Below are positions 8,828 to 17,673 of a stretch of DNA of 64,000 bases, piece by piece. Where the stretch lies: assembly GCA_012797975.1 (NCBI GenBank), contig JAAZOD010000028.1, forward strand, positions 1 through 64,000, given 5' to 3'. The position numbers and the translations under genes are program-made. The notes under the pieces were generated by a model. It was not told where the DNA came from and made no database searches. It saw nothing but the letters and a program-made list of their open reading frames with translations. The stretch comes from Pelolinea sp. (GTDB lineage Bacteria > Chloroflexota > Anaerolineae > Anaerolineales > Anaerolineaceae). Position 1 is the stretch's first letter, and every line of letters starts with the position of its first letter.

Positions 8828-10270
8828 ATGTCCAAAAAAACCTACACTGCCCTGCTGATCGGGGCGGGCAACCGCGGAAATGAGATCTACAGCACATGGT
8901 CGCTCAACCATCCTGACCAATTGAAGATCACCGCTGTCGCCGAACCGATCGAAACCCGGCGCCGGCTGATCGCCGAAAGGCACGCCATTCCTTCCAAATA
9001 CCAATACACCAGCTGGGAAGAAGCTCTCAGCCATCCGCAGGTGGCCGACGTAGCCATCATCTGCACCCAGGATCAACAGCATACCGCACCCGCCATCAAA
9101 GCCATGCAACAGGGCTATAACGTGCTGCTGGAAAAGCCCATGGCACATCGGCTGGCAGATTGCGTAACACTGGTGCAGGCGGCCGAAAAGTATGACCGGC
9201 TGCTGCAGATCGCCCATGTGTTACGCTACACCGATTTTTTCCAGCGCGTTTTCGAAACTGTGGCCACCGGCGAATTAGGCGAGATCATCACCGTTTCCCA
9301 TCGCGAGAACGTATCCGCCTGGCACATGGCTCACAGCTATGTGCGCGGCAACTGGCGTAATGCGGAAGAATCGAGCCCGATGATCCTGGCAAAATCATGC
9401 CATGATCTGGATATTCTGTACTGGATGCTCGCCAGCCCTGTTCAAACCGTGAGTTCGGTTGGAAATCTAAAACACTTCCGCCATCAAAACGCACCGGAAG
9501 GGGCACCGCAACGCTGTCTGGATGGCTGCCGGGTGGCTGATAGCTGTCCTTTCTACGCACCGGCGCTGTACCTTGACCTGGAACCGATCTACCGCGGATT
9601 GGCCAACGCGCAGAACAAGACCATGCGCCTGGCCGGGAAGATGATGCAGCGCAATCCGGCTGTGGTGCGCTCGGCAGCAAAAATCTACCCCGGGCTGCAC
9701 CAGATCACCGAATATACCGGCTGGCCGCGTTCGGTCATCTGCGATGACCCTGCAAACCCGGAGAGCGTACTGGAAGCACTGCGCAGCGGTCCGTATGGGC
9801 GCTGCGTATACCACTGCGATAATACGGCGGTCGATCACCAAATTGTGTTAATGGAATTGTTCAACGGCATCTCGATTTCGTTCACCATGCACGGGCACAG
9901 CTTCGAAGAAGGCAGGACCATCCGCATCGATGGTTCCAAAGGCACCCTGCTGGGAAAATTCGGATGGGATCGTTCGTTCATTGATATCCACACCCATCGC
10001 GGAGCCGGCTGCCAGCACACCGAATTGCCCAACAACATCGAACAGGGAGGACACGGCGGAGGGGATGCCAGATTGATCGAACATTTCATCCAGGCGCTGG
10101 ACGGAGTCCAGGATCCAGACCTCACCGATGCGCGCTCATCCCTGGAAAGCCATTTGCTGGCCTTTGCTGCGGAACAGGCACGCACCACAGGCAGCGTGGT
10201 CAGTATGTCCGCTTTCAGCTCCACTGCGGAAAAATTGGGACGAGAAAATTCGGAATCCCTGCAGATATAA
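8828..10270 (+). CDS. Gfo/Idh/MocA family NAD(P)-dependent oxidoreductase
   Basis: A Rossmann fold opens the 480-residue chain with GAGNRG at residues 12-17. The family motif EKPMAH follows at about residue 105, and a catalytic-type segment containing SCHDLDIL lies near 195. A cysteine-containing insertion (CLDGC...DSCPFYAP) sits between the cofactor and substrate domains; this occurs in a subgroup of the family and may bind a metal. These enzymes oxidise or reduce sugars, inositols or similar cyclic alcohols. No Shine-Dalgarno sequence is visible, in keeping with a leaderless message. A strong terminator follows. The neighbours do not reveal the substrate. Confidence 0.85.
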   Translation: MSKKTYTALLIGAGNRGNEIYSTWSLNHPDQLKITAVAEPIETRRRLIAERHAIPSKYQYTSWEEALSHPQVADVAIICTQDQQHTAPAIKAMQQGYNVLLEKPMAHRLADCVTLVQAAEKYDRLLQIAHVLRYTDFFQRVFETVATGELGEIITVSHRENVSAWHMAHSYVRGNWRNAEESSPMILAKSCHDLDILYWMLASPVQTVSSVGNLKHFRHQNAPEGAPQRCLDGCRVADSCPFYAPALYLDLEPIYRGLANAQNKTMRLAGKMMQRNPAVVRSAAKIYPGLHQITEYTGWPRSVICDDPANPESVLEALRSGPYGRCVYHCDNTAVDHQIVLMELFNGISISFTMHGHSFEEGRTIRIDGSKGTLLGKFGWDRSFIDIHTHRGAGCQHTELPNNIEQGGHGGGDARLIEHFIQALDGVQDPDLTDARSSLESHLLAFAAEQARTTGSVVSMSAFSSTAEKLGRENSESLQI

Positions 10271-10332
10271 AACATGGATTTTTAAAAATTGAAACAAACA
10301 ACTTCAATAACAAAAAATCCCGGCAATTCATC

Positions 10333-10364
10333 AAAAAGCGAGCTGTAAAAACAGCTCGCTTTTT
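10333..10364. terminator. Bidirectional intrinsic terminator
   Basis: A 14-bp stem (AAAAAGCGAGCTGT and its complement) with an AAAA loop lies between the convergent oxidoreductase gene and the membrane-protein gene. It has a T-run on both strands. Confidence 0.9.
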
Positions 10365-10398
10365 GATTGGGCCAAAAAACTTACCTCAGTCCGGTAAA

Positions 10399-11379
10399 TC
10401 AACCCTTGATCTGTTCTTCATTTCGCTCGTTCTTCTTTTTGCCCTGCTGAAGAAAATTGACAACCAGAATAGAAATCCCAACCACCACCAATGCCGCGGG
10501 GCCGATGATACCGGTAGATTCTTGGCTCAGCAGAACGATCACCGCAATGACCAGCAGCACCAAGGCCGGATATTTCGCCCAATCGGTTTGGTAGCGGGCA
10601 CGCATCAACCAAAGCATGCCAAAGGTAAAACCCAGGCCTGCCAGGAACAACTCTGCCGGAAAGGGAACATGCAAGAGCTGTTCGCTCAACAACCCGAGGG
10701 CGATACTTACGAAAACGCCCGCAGGGATGAGCGCCCACCAGTTTTGTTTTTTCCAGAAATACACCACCAGGAAAGGAACAGCCATCAAAAGAACGACCAC
10801 AACATCAAACCACCCGGCGGAGACGACCGATTCCAGCAAAGGGATGGTGCCAATCACCGCCATAGCAGTAAAGGGGATGAGTGCCCATTGTTTGCGCTTA
10901 TCTTTCAAATAAACATACAGAAAAGGCAAGGCGATACCATAAAGAATCAGCGCAGCGACCAGGTTGCCATTCACGTATCGTTCAAACACAACCACAGCAG
11001 AGATGACCGCCATCGCCCAGGTGGGGATCAAGGCCCATTGATTCGCTTTTGGATCGCTCAGGTAGCGGACAAAGAAGGGAAGCGCAATCCCGAGCAGGAC
11101 CGGCGCTGCGCTGAGGAATTCGCCGATCGCAGTATGTTCCAGCCCGATCAGCATGGCAATGCCGGCAAAGATCGTTGTCGGGAACAACCAGCCCCATTCC
11201 TGCCCACCCTTGAGAAGATAAGTGACCAGGAAAAAAGCGGCGACCACCGCAAAAATCAAAGCCCACACCATGCTTGACAGATCGCGCAACGTAATGAAAC
11301 CCAGCTCGTTCAACAGAAAAACCACACCCAACCCAACCAGAACGATCCCCCAGAAAAGATTCACAACCTTTGTTTTCAT
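10399..11379 (-). CDS. Polytopic membrane protein with about ten transmembrane helices
   Basis: The 326-residue protein is almost entirely hydrophobic helices separated by short charged turns; similar helix pairs with QWALIP or WWALIP in the loops repeat at least four times, suggesting internal duplication. The first helix (VNLFWGIVLVGLGVVFLLNELGF) resembles the membrane segment of LiaF/DUF5668-type proteins. The C-terminus is short, charged and probably cytoplasmic. GGAGGATT precedes ATG 11379. I do not recognise a transport or enzyme motif, so a role in envelope stress sensing is only a guess from the first helix. Confidence 0.7.
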   Translation of the reverse strand: MKTKVVNLFWGIVLVGLGVVFLLNELGFITLRDLSSMVWALIFAVVAAFFLVTYLLKGGQEWGWLFPTTIFAGIAMLIGLEHTAIGEFLSAAPVLLGIALPFFVRYLSDPKANQWALIPTWAMAVISAVVVFERYVNGNLVAALILYGIALPFLYVYLKDKRKQWALIPFTAMAVIGTIPLLESVVSAGWFDVVVVLLMAVPFLVVYFWKKQNWWALIPAGVFVSIALGLLSEQLLHVPFPAELFLAGLGFTFGMLWLMRARYQTDWAKYPALVLLVIAVIVLLSQESTGIIGPAALVVVGISILVVNFLQQGKKKNERNEEQIKG

Positions 11380-11471
11380 AATCCTCCTTCATTGCCTTTC
11401 ATTCGGCTTTCACCAATCCAATAAAAGTACCTCATTTTCATCACGGCAGACAACACCAATAAAAGACAGAA

Positions 11472-11520
11472 CCCTTTCTAGTTAGAAAGGGAGGTTGGCC
11501 AGGCGATTATGCCTGGCCAA
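11472..11520 (-). terminator. Two adjacent hairpins downstream of the small membrane-protein gene
   Basis: On the minus strand a 10-bp stem (TTGGCCAGGC and complement, 11495-11520) is followed by a 9-bp stem (11472-11491) and then a T-rich stretch. They would end or protect the transcript of the 73-residue protein. Confidence 0.5.
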
Positions 11521-11554
11521 GACCTCGCAGGATGTTTTTGATGACCGGTGAAAG

Positions 11555-11776
11555 TTACAAACCCAAATATTTTAAAGCCGCATAAACAAGGAAAGCAGGC
11601 CACACCAGCGCTTTCAGAAATCCAAGCACACCCAGTCCAAATGTGGCGGCATTTCCAATAAAATACACACAGGCACCGATGAAACCCAAACCATAGACCG
11701 CACCGGAAGACCCACCATGATGAACATGTCTCGGCTTGCAGCATTCTCGTTCATTCAAATCTTTTTCGTCATCCAT
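11555..11776 (-). CDS. Small membrane protein (73 residues)
   Basis: The N-terminal third is charged and contains ECCKPRHVHHGG, rich in cysteine and histidine. Two glycine-rich hydrophobic helices follow (AVYGLGFIGACVYFIGNAATF and the FLKALVWPAFLVYAALKYLGL end). The pattern resembles short conserved hypothetical membrane proteins of Gram-positive and Chloroflexota genomes. AGGAG lies 7 nt before the ATG. It is transcribed alone, between two hairpins and an upstream gap of more than 200 nt. The Cys/His cluster could bind a metal, but this is inference. Confidence 0.7.
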   Translation of the reverse strand: MDDEKDLNERECCKPRHVHHGGSSGAVYGLGFIGACVYFIGNAATFGLGVLGFLKALVWPAFLVYAALKYLGL

Positions 11777-11903
11777 TTTTTTGCTCCTTTTTCTTTACTT
11801 CCCATCACCCTTATATACGTCATTCCCCTTGATTTGGTTTTGCCCGGAGGAAGCACAAATCGACGAAATTTCTATTCTTCAGCAAAGTTCCCGAAGTAAA
11901 AAA

Positions 11904-11938
11904 AGACCTTTCAACTCCTAATGGAAGTTGAAAGGTCT
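11904..11938 (-). terminator. Intrinsic terminator of the first lipoprotein gene
   Basis: A 13-bp stem (AGACCTTTCAACT and complement) with a 9-nt loop is followed on the minus strand by seven T residues. It lies 61 nt after the stop of the gene ending at 11999. Confidence 0.85.
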
Positions 11939-11998
11939 GTAAATCCTTTGTTGAAACTCAACGCAGGTCTTAGCCCTCGGGTACGTATAAAATAGTTT

Positions 11999-13345
11999 TT
12001 ATTCCGCTCCACCGATACGGATAGTTTGGATCACATCCCAGAAGATGGTATCCGCATCGCCCTCTGCGGGGTAGATGATGATACGGAACGTTTCGGGAAG
12101 CAAACGACCAGCCGCACCGGCTACTTCCATCGGTTCATTAAAGAGATATTCCACTCTTTGCCCATCGGATGCATTGATAACGCCCTTGCAAAAATTATAG
12201 TTATCGGTCTGGATCCATTCTGCTCGTTCCAGGGTGGGAGACGTGCTATCAAATGCCAGCACGAATTCATTGAACACATCCGTGCACAAGTCAGAATACT
12301 GTTCATCGCTCAAGAGTGCAATGGTCTCATAGATAGTGAGATCCATCTGGCTGCCAGAGGGAGTTTCAAGGGAAGGATAATCAAAGTATTCCGTCAAAAA
12401 ATATACTTTTGGAAATTCAAAAGAAACTGCGGATGCATATGCACCGGTATAAGGCTGCCATTCGGTATTTTGAGCATCCACATATTCCGGAACGGTGAAT
12501 GTGGTGGTATTCCAACCCGTAAAATCCTTGACTATCTCCGCTTGTGACTGGTAATTGGTGGTCGCTCCCATGAATTCATAGTTTGTATCGAAATTATAGG
12601 CTTCCTGCATCCTGACCAGAAAACCATCTTCAGCATTCACAAAGAAGGTAATCTGTGGATATGGTTCAATGATGGTTTGCATATACCAGATCTGGGGTTT
12701 TCCAGCGTTATATGCATCAACGACCTCTTTGGCAACGCTCATTTCATATTTGAAAACTCTGATCCCATTCAAGGTATCTTCACCCACATAAGAATAAGTG
12801 GCATTCGGGATTTCCGAGAATTCCATATTGATCGATTCAATCATTGGTCGGACGGGTGCATAAGAGGATTGGGTCGGTTTCAACAATCCCGTGGCATCGG
12901 TCGTAAAGCAGGCTTCCTTAATGCATAAAAGGGTACTTTCCGTAACGTCATCGGCGGGTGGTTCGGGATTTTCATACAAACTGATCTGATCAACCTGGTT
13001 GACAGAATACACTCTTTTCCTTGTGGTATTTTTACCAGTCGTATCATTTGAGCTATACAAATGATTTTCAGTGAAGGATTGTGCAGAATCAAATTGGCGC
13101 AACGCATTCTCCAGCGCTGTTTCAGGTTGTGGAGGTTCATTGGTAGGGGTAGGGGTTACTTCAGCAGGAGTTACTTCAGGAACGCTTGCTGCAGTATTGG
13201 CAGGATTACAAGCGGCAAGAGCACTTAATAAAAAGAAGCCTGTCAGTAATCCAGAGAGCCATCGGGTATGATTCTTATTTTTCCAAGAACCGGAAAATGT
13301 CTTTTTAATATTTGCCTTTTTGAGAATAGGTTGTCGGGGAATCAT
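11999..13345 (-). CDS. Lipoprotein of unknown function, paralogue of the next one
   Basis: A signal peptide with an SALAAC lipobox (cysteine at residue 46) and a Pro/Thr/Glu linker anchor this 448-residue protein to the outside of the cytoplasmic membrane. The mature part is beta-rich and contains YVGEDTLNGIRVFKYEM, FVNAEDGFLVRMQEAYNF and TIFWDVIQTI, all of which reappear almost unchanged in the neighbouring paralogue. The overall pattern (repeated strands ending in a statement of the type VDGYLVKM) recalls LolA/LppX-like lipid-binding lipoproteins, though this is only a fold guess. AAAGGA lies about 10 nt before ATG 13345. Confidence 0.75.
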   Translation of the reverse strand: MIPRQPILKKANIKKTFSGSWKNKNHTRWLSGLLTGFFLLSALAACNPANTAASVPEVTPAEVTPTPTNEPPQPETALENALRQFDSAQSFTENHLYSSNDTTGKNTTRKRVYSVNQVDQISLYENPEPPADDVTESTLLCIKEACFTTDATGLLKPTQSSYAPVRPMIESINMEFSEIPNATYSYVGEDTLNGIRVFKYEMSVAKEVVDAYNAGKPQIWYMQTIIEPYPQITFFVNAEDGFLVRMQEAYNFDTNYEFMGATTNYQSQAEIVKDFTGWNTTTFTVPEYVDAQNTEWQPYTGAYASAVSFEFPKVYFLTEYFDYPSLETPSGSQMDLTIYETIALLSDEQYSDLCTDVFNEFVLAFDSTSPTLERAEWIQTDNYNFCKGVINASDGQRVEYLFNEPMEVAGAAGRLLPETFRIIIYPAEGDADTIFWDVIQTIRIGGAE

Positions 13346-13702
13346 TTATTCAGTCCTTTTAATATTTTTTTTGAAATTCGTATTGAATTTTATACTATAG
13401 CTTACTAAAAAGATATTGGTTTCTTTCAATGGATGCCATTAATTCCAAGAGATCTGATTGAATCAGTGTTTTTTACTCCTGTCTCCAGCGGGTAACGGTT
13501 AATGGTATTCGAATTTCCATTGTCTGCTTCCCCTTCACCGATCCCAGAGAATGCAGTCACACAGGTTTCTCCATATCGTTAAGGTGAAAGACCATTCATT
13601 TCTCCAGTGGAGAATCGAATGGTCTATTCCTTTCAGATTCTGATTTCAATTGTTGGTTCTTCGTGCATCATTCTATAAATCGTGGTGCACTCGAACCCTT
13701 CG
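13346..13702. other. Intergenic region between the paralogous lipoproteins
   Basis: This 357-nt stretch holds a -10-like TATAGT (minus strand, 13394-13399) for the gene at 11999-13345 and the terminator of the upstream gene (13589-13625). I see no ORF with coding character in either direction. Confidence 0.5.
13589..13625 (-). terminator. Hairpin terminator of the second lipoprotein gene
   Basis: AGACCATTC and GAATGGTCT arms (9 bp) enclose a further GGAGAA/TTCTCC stem. The minus-strand tail is short (TTTC), so termination may be partial. Confidence 0.6.
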
Positions 13703-15034
13703 TTATTCACTCGCGCCAAATTGGATGGTCTGGATCACATCCCAGAAGATGGTATTTACATCATCCCCTTCTGCCGGCTTAATGGAGATCCAGAAGGTAG
13801 CCGGGAGCATGCGCCCATTTGCCCAGGCATAATCAACCGGTTCATTGAAGAGATACTCCACCATCTGTCCATCATCCGATGCAATCACTGTTTTACAGAA
13901 ATCCAATTTCTCCATATCGAGCCACTCCGTGCTTTCGATCACAGGGGAGCCAGTGAAACCTGGCAACAGCCACAGTTGAACCACGCCGTTGCAAACAGCC
14001 ACACTTGTTTCCTGATCCCTTTCATTTCCCTCCAGAGGGCTTAGGGATGCAATATTTCCATAGACCTTGAAATCCATACTGGAACCCGCAGGGGTTTTGA
14101 GAGTTGGATAATCGTACGTCTCACTCAGAGAATAGACTTTAGGAAATTGAAAAGAAACCAGTGAAGAATACGTACCGTTGTAATCCTGCCAATCTGTGTT
14201 TTGAATATCCACAACCTCGGGGATAGCAAAAGTGGTTGAATTCCAACCGGAATAATTGTGTTCGAGCGTATACTCGGCCTGGTAATTGGTAACTTCATCC
14301 ATGAACTCATAGGTCCAATCATGGTTGTATATTTCAGTCATTTTCACCAGGTACCCATCCTCAGCGTTGACATATAAAGTCACCACCGGGTATGGTTCAA
14401 TCAATTTAATGGTGAAATAATCTTGAGTTGGGGCTTCAATATATGCATCAACCATTTCCTTTGTCATCCGTATCGCATATTCGAAAACTCTCATTCCATC
14501 AATCGTATTTTCACCCACATAGGTATAGTTGGAATCCAAGATTTCAGATAGGTCTTTACTGAGAGATTCAACTTTTGGGCGATAGATTGTATAGGCAGAT
14601 TGAACGGGTTTTAATAATCCGGTAGCATCCGCCGAATAACAAGTTGCCGACATGCAGAGCGTTACATGTTTAATATCCCAATCAAATGATGTTTCATATT
14701 CACGTAAACTTGTCTGATTTATCTGATCGACATATTGCGTTGAAGTGCTGGTCCAGCCATCGCTATTACTTTGCTTAACACCGGTTGAAGCGCTCACGGT
14801 AAACGACTGGGCTTCCTCAAAGTGCTGCAGTGCATTTTCCAATGCGGTTTCCGGTTTAGGTGGTTCGGGGGTGGGGGTAGGTATGGGAGTGGGGGTGGCA
14901 GCCGGGCTTTGTGGGCCACAAGCAGCCAGGGCCCCGATCAGTAATACACCAACCAACATTCCGGCAGTCACATGAGATAAAAATATCCTGTTTCCCAATC
15001 CCTTTTTTCTATCTTTTTGATAATTTTGAATCAT
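13703..15034 (-). CDS. Lipoprotein of unknown function, paralogue of the previous one
   Basis: The 443-residue product starts at ATG 15034, which has AAAGGATC about 7 nt upstream; the longer frame adds 27 polar residues without a ribosome site. A signal peptide ends in the lipobox GALAAC, followed by a Pro/Thr spacer (TPTPIPTPTPEPPKPE). The mature region shares long blocks with the protein at 11999-13345, including PETALENAL, YVGEN, VNAEDGYLVKM and NTIFWDVIQTI. The two genes are therefore a tandem duplication, each with its own terminator. Function unknown; surface-exposed lipid or peptide binding is possible. Confidence 0.75.
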   Translation of the reverse strand: MIQNYQKDRKKGLGNRIFLSHVTAGMLVGVLLIGALAACGPQSPAATPTPIPTPTPEPPKPETALENALQHFEEAQSFTVSASTGVKQSNSDGWTSTSTQYVDQINQTSLREYETSFDWDIKHVTLCMSATCYSADATGLLKPVQSAYTIYRPKVESLSKDLSEILDSNYTYVGENTIDGMRVFEYAIRMTKEMVDAYIEAPTQDYFTIKLIEPYPVVTLYVNAEDGYLVKMTEIYNHDWTYEFMDEVTNYQAEYTLEHNYSGWNSTTFAIPEVVDIQNTDWQDYNGTYSSLVSFQFPKVYSLSETYDYPTLKTPAGSSMDFKVYGNIASLSPLEGNERDQETSVAVCNGVVQLWLLPGFTGSPVIESTEWLDMEKLDFCKTVIASDDGQMVEYLFNEPVDYAWANGRMLPATFWISIKPAEGDDVNTIFWDVIQTIQFGASE

Positions 15035-15142
15035 GTTGTTGATCCTTTCGTATTTTTCATTTTGATTTCTTTTGATAGTATTGTTAATAGAAATTTCAAC
15101 AGCACCCTCGTTCAATCACAATGGGGGAGCGCAAATCGACCC

Positions 15143-15165
15143 TTTTCAATCTGCTAGATTGAAAA
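15143..15165. repeat. Short inverted repeat upstream of the second lipoprotein
   Basis: TTTTCAATC and GATTGAAAA are separated by TGCTA. It lies about 110 nt upstream of the lipoprotein start and has no clear T-tail on either strand. It could be an operator or part of an mRNA leader. Confidence 0.35.
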
Positions 15166-15313
15166 ACAAACCATGGAACCCGGTCTCTATATCTGTTTTA
15201 GCATCCCAATGAAAAAAGAACGATCTTTCCCGATACTATTTTACACTATCTGCTTTCCGGTATCCTTATAGATCGTCAGTGGTTCAGTAAAGGACAAGCT
15301 TTCAATTGAAAAA

Positions 15314-16237
15314 TCAATCTTTTCTGGCGCACTCGTGCGCATCGCCACGCAGGATCTCCACCGCATGCTGCATGACCGGCAGGAAAACCTCCAGGCATTC
15401 CACCGCTGCTTTGGGGCTGCCCGGCAGGTTGACGATCAACGTCTTGCCGCGAATGCCGGCGGCAGCGCGCGACAGCATAGCCCTGTCTGTCTTCTGCATG
15501 CTCGCCAGACGCATCGCTTCGGGAATGCCCGGCACCACCCTTTCCACCACAGCCATGGTCGCTTCGGGAGTGACATCACGCGGTGAAAAGCCGGTGCCGC
15601 CGGTGGTAAAAACAACATCCACTTCCCCGCCATCCGCCAGTTGACAGAGGGCGCTCTGAATCAGATCTTTTTCATCCGGGATGATGCTGGTTTGCACGAC
15701 ACTGGCAACTCCATGCAATGCCTCCACGAGTGCCGGTCCGCTTCGATCCTCCCTTTCCCCCCGGTAACCCTTATCGCTGATGGTCACGACCGCAGCACGG
15801 ATGGGAGCAAGAACCGTGATCTCGTCACCGGCCTGGATGCTGCCTTCCCTTAATACTTTGGCGAAGATACCCTCGGTGGGCATCACACACATGCCGACCT
15901 GCTGAAAAATCTGGCAGTGCTGATGACATTCCTTGCCGATCTGCGTCACTTCCAAAAGCACTTCACCGATCTGCAAACGGGTTCCGAGCGGCAGGGTGAA
16001 CAATTCGATCCCCTGCGTCGTGATATTCTCCGCGAATTTACCCGGAGTGAGGTCTTCAACACCCAGGGCAGACATTTTATCCACGCTTTCCTGAGCCAGC
16101 AGACTCACCTGCCGGTTCCAATTGCCAGCATGAGCATCCCCCACGATACCATGCTCGATCTTCAAGCAAGCATGCTCGATCGGATATTTGAACGTGCCCT
16201 TCTTTTCGCTGATATTCACCGCAATAACTTTTGCCAA
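15314..16237 (-). CDS. MOSC domain fused to MogA/MoaB-type molybdopterin adenylyltransferase
   Basis: Residues 1-140 form a MOSC domain (GDAHAGNWNRQVSLLAQ, GKFAENITTQG, and KECHQHCQIF with the family cysteines), a fold that handles sulfur on or near the molybdenum cofactor. Residues 150-305 form a MogA/MoaB domain (TISDKGYRGEREDRSGP, TTGGTGFSPRDVTPEAT, NLPGSPKAA), which adenylylates molybdopterin before metal insertion. The start is TTG at 16237: GGAGG lies 8 nt upstream inside the end of moaA, and it fits the beginning of the MOSC strand (LAKVIAVNIS). A longer ATG frame would overlap moaA by about 75 nt. It is the last gene of the cofactor operon. Confidence 0.85.
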   Translation of the reverse strand: MAKVIAVNISEKKGTFKYPIEHACLKIEHGIVGDAHAGNWNRQVSLLAQESVDKMSALGVEDLTPGKFAENITTQGIELFTLPLGTRLQIGEVLLEVTQIGKECHQHCQIFQQVGMCVMPTEGIFAKVLREGSIQAGDEITVLAPIRAAVVTISDKGYRGEREDRSGPALVEALHGVASVVQTSIIPDEKDLIQSALCQLADGGEVDVVFTTGGTGFSPRDVTPEATMAVVERVVPGIPEAMRLASMQKTDRAMLSRAAAGIRGKTLIVNLPGSPKAAVECLEVFLPVMQHAVEILRGDAHECARKD

Positions 16238-16241
16238 GGCA

Positions 16242-17189
16242 TCATCCTCCGATCTCCGCCATGCTTTTGTGTGATTCAAAACCGGTTTCAAAATGATGCC
16301 CCGCGGGTTTTTGAACAATGGTCTCGCGGATGATAGCTTTCAAATCCTCATCACTTTTCAACAAGGCATTTTTCAGAGAAACCTCCATATTATTGCCCAA
16401 ACAAGGCCGCAGCATTCCATCGCTCATCACGCGCACCCGGTTGCAGGTGCTGCAGAAACGGTGATAGATGGGACTGATAAACCCCACCCGGCCCAGATAG
16501 CCATCGATGGTGAAATCCTGCGAGGGCTGCCCGGCATAACGGGAAGGGACCGGTTTCAAATACGGGCGCGCAGCGATGAGGTCTTGATTATTCACCACCA
16601 GCGAGCGATCCTGCCCCAACTCCGCCATAGGCATCAATTCGATGATCCTGACGTCGAGCGGCCGCTCTTTGGCAAGAGCGATCAGATCATCCACCTCCTC
16701 ATCGTTCACTCCTTTAATCAGGACCATGTTCAGCTTCACCGGCAAAAGCCCGACTCTGAGCGCTTCGTCGATACCTGCCAGCACAGCGCTCAATTCCCCG
16801 CCGGTCAGTTCTTTATATTTTTTTGCATCCAGAGAATCGATGCTGATATTGATGCGCGTCAAACCGGCTTTTTTCAAACGGGCTGCATTCTCTGCCAGCA
16901 TCTGAGCATTACTGGTCATGGTCAATTCCTCAATCCCGGGAATTGTGGCCAGATCCTCGACGATCTCCACGATATCTCTGCGCAACAATGGCTCGCCACC
17001 CGTCAGTCGGATGCGGTTGATGCCAAGCTGCGCACATACCTGTGCGATACGGAAAAAATCATTTCGTGAAAGTTCAGCGGCTTTCGGGCAAAACCCTTCC
17101 TCTTTTCGGCAGTAAACACAGCGCAGGGTACAGCGTTCCGTGACAGACAGCCGCAGATATTGAATCGTGCGCCCGAACCGGTCAATCAT
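16242..17189 (-). CDS. moaA: GTP 3',8-cyclase MoaA (radical SAM)
   Basis: MoaA starts molybdenum-cofactor synthesis by cyclising GTP to 3',8-cH2GTP. The radical-SAM cluster motif CTLRCVYC lies at residues 20-27. The C-terminal second cluster is complete (Cys246, Cys249 and Cys263 in FCSTCNRVRV...LRPCLGN), and the chain ends in the conserved double glycine (EIGG). TGGEPLLR is also intact. The length of 315 residues is normal. ATG 17189 begins at the MIDRFGR segment typical of the family; the longer frame reads into moaC. It overlaps moaC by 8 nt and lies 4 nt before the MOSC-MogA start, so translation is probably coupled. Confidence 0.95.
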   Translation of the reverse strand: MIDRFGRTIQYLRLSVTERCTLRCVYCRKEEGFCPKAAELSRNDFFRIAQVCAQLGINRIRLTGGEPLLRRDIVEIVEDLATIPGIEELTMTSNAQMLAENAARLKKAGLTRINISIDSLDAKKYKELTGGELSAVLAGIDEALRVGLLPVKLNMVLIKGVNDEEVDDLIALAKERPLDVRIIELMPMAELGQDRSLVVNNQDLIAARPYLKPVPSRYAGQPSQDFTIDGYLGRVGFISPIYHRFCSTCNRVRVMSDGMLRPCLGNNMEVSLKNALLKSDEDLKAIIRETIVQKPAGHHFETGFESHKSMAEIGG

Positions 17190-17673
17190 GCTTTTCCCGC
17201 CCGCCCTTCCGAACAAAGTGCCCGGATCGGCCGCCATCCTTCTCCAATAACTGCACGGAGTTGATCTCCATTTCCCGATCGACGGCTTTGCACATATCAT
17301 AGATGGTCAGAGCGGCCACGCTGGCAGCACACATGGCCTCCATTTCAACGCCCGTTGTTCCACTGCATTTTGCCGTGACCAGAATACTCACCGTATCGGG
17401 TAGATCGGCTTGAATGTCAACGTCAATATGGCTCAATGCAATGGGATGGCAGAGCGGGATCAACTCTGCGGTACGTTTGGCAGCCATGATACCGGCAATA
17501 CGCGCACAGGAGAACACATCGCCTTTCTTCATCTGGCCCGCCAGGATCAGTTTCAAGGTACCCTCGTTCATCTTCACCGCTGCATGGGCAACTGCGATGC
17601 GTTGAGTGATCTCCTTCTCGCTGACATCCACCATTGAAACTTCGCCATTTTTCCTGACATGGGTTAATTCCAT
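17182..17673 (-). CDS. moaC: Cyclic pyranopterin monophosphate synthase MoaC
   Basis: MoaC converts the MoaA product to cyclic pyranopterin monophosphate. All family signatures are visible in 163 residues: IPLCHPI, TGVEMEAMCAAS, KAVDREM and KDGGRSG (the last with Asp in place of the usual Ser). The start overlaps the end of the MoeA-PBP gene by 10 nt and its stop overlaps moaA, placing it firmly in the operon. Confidence 0.95.
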   Translation of the reverse strand: MELTHVRKNGEVSMVDVSEKEITQRIAVAHAAVKMNEGTLKLILAGQMKKGDVFSCARIAGIMAAKRTAELIPLCHPIALSHIDVDIQADLPDTVSILVTAKCSGTTGVEMEAMCAASVAALTIYDMCKAVDREMEINSVQLLEKDGGRSGHFVRKGGREKHD

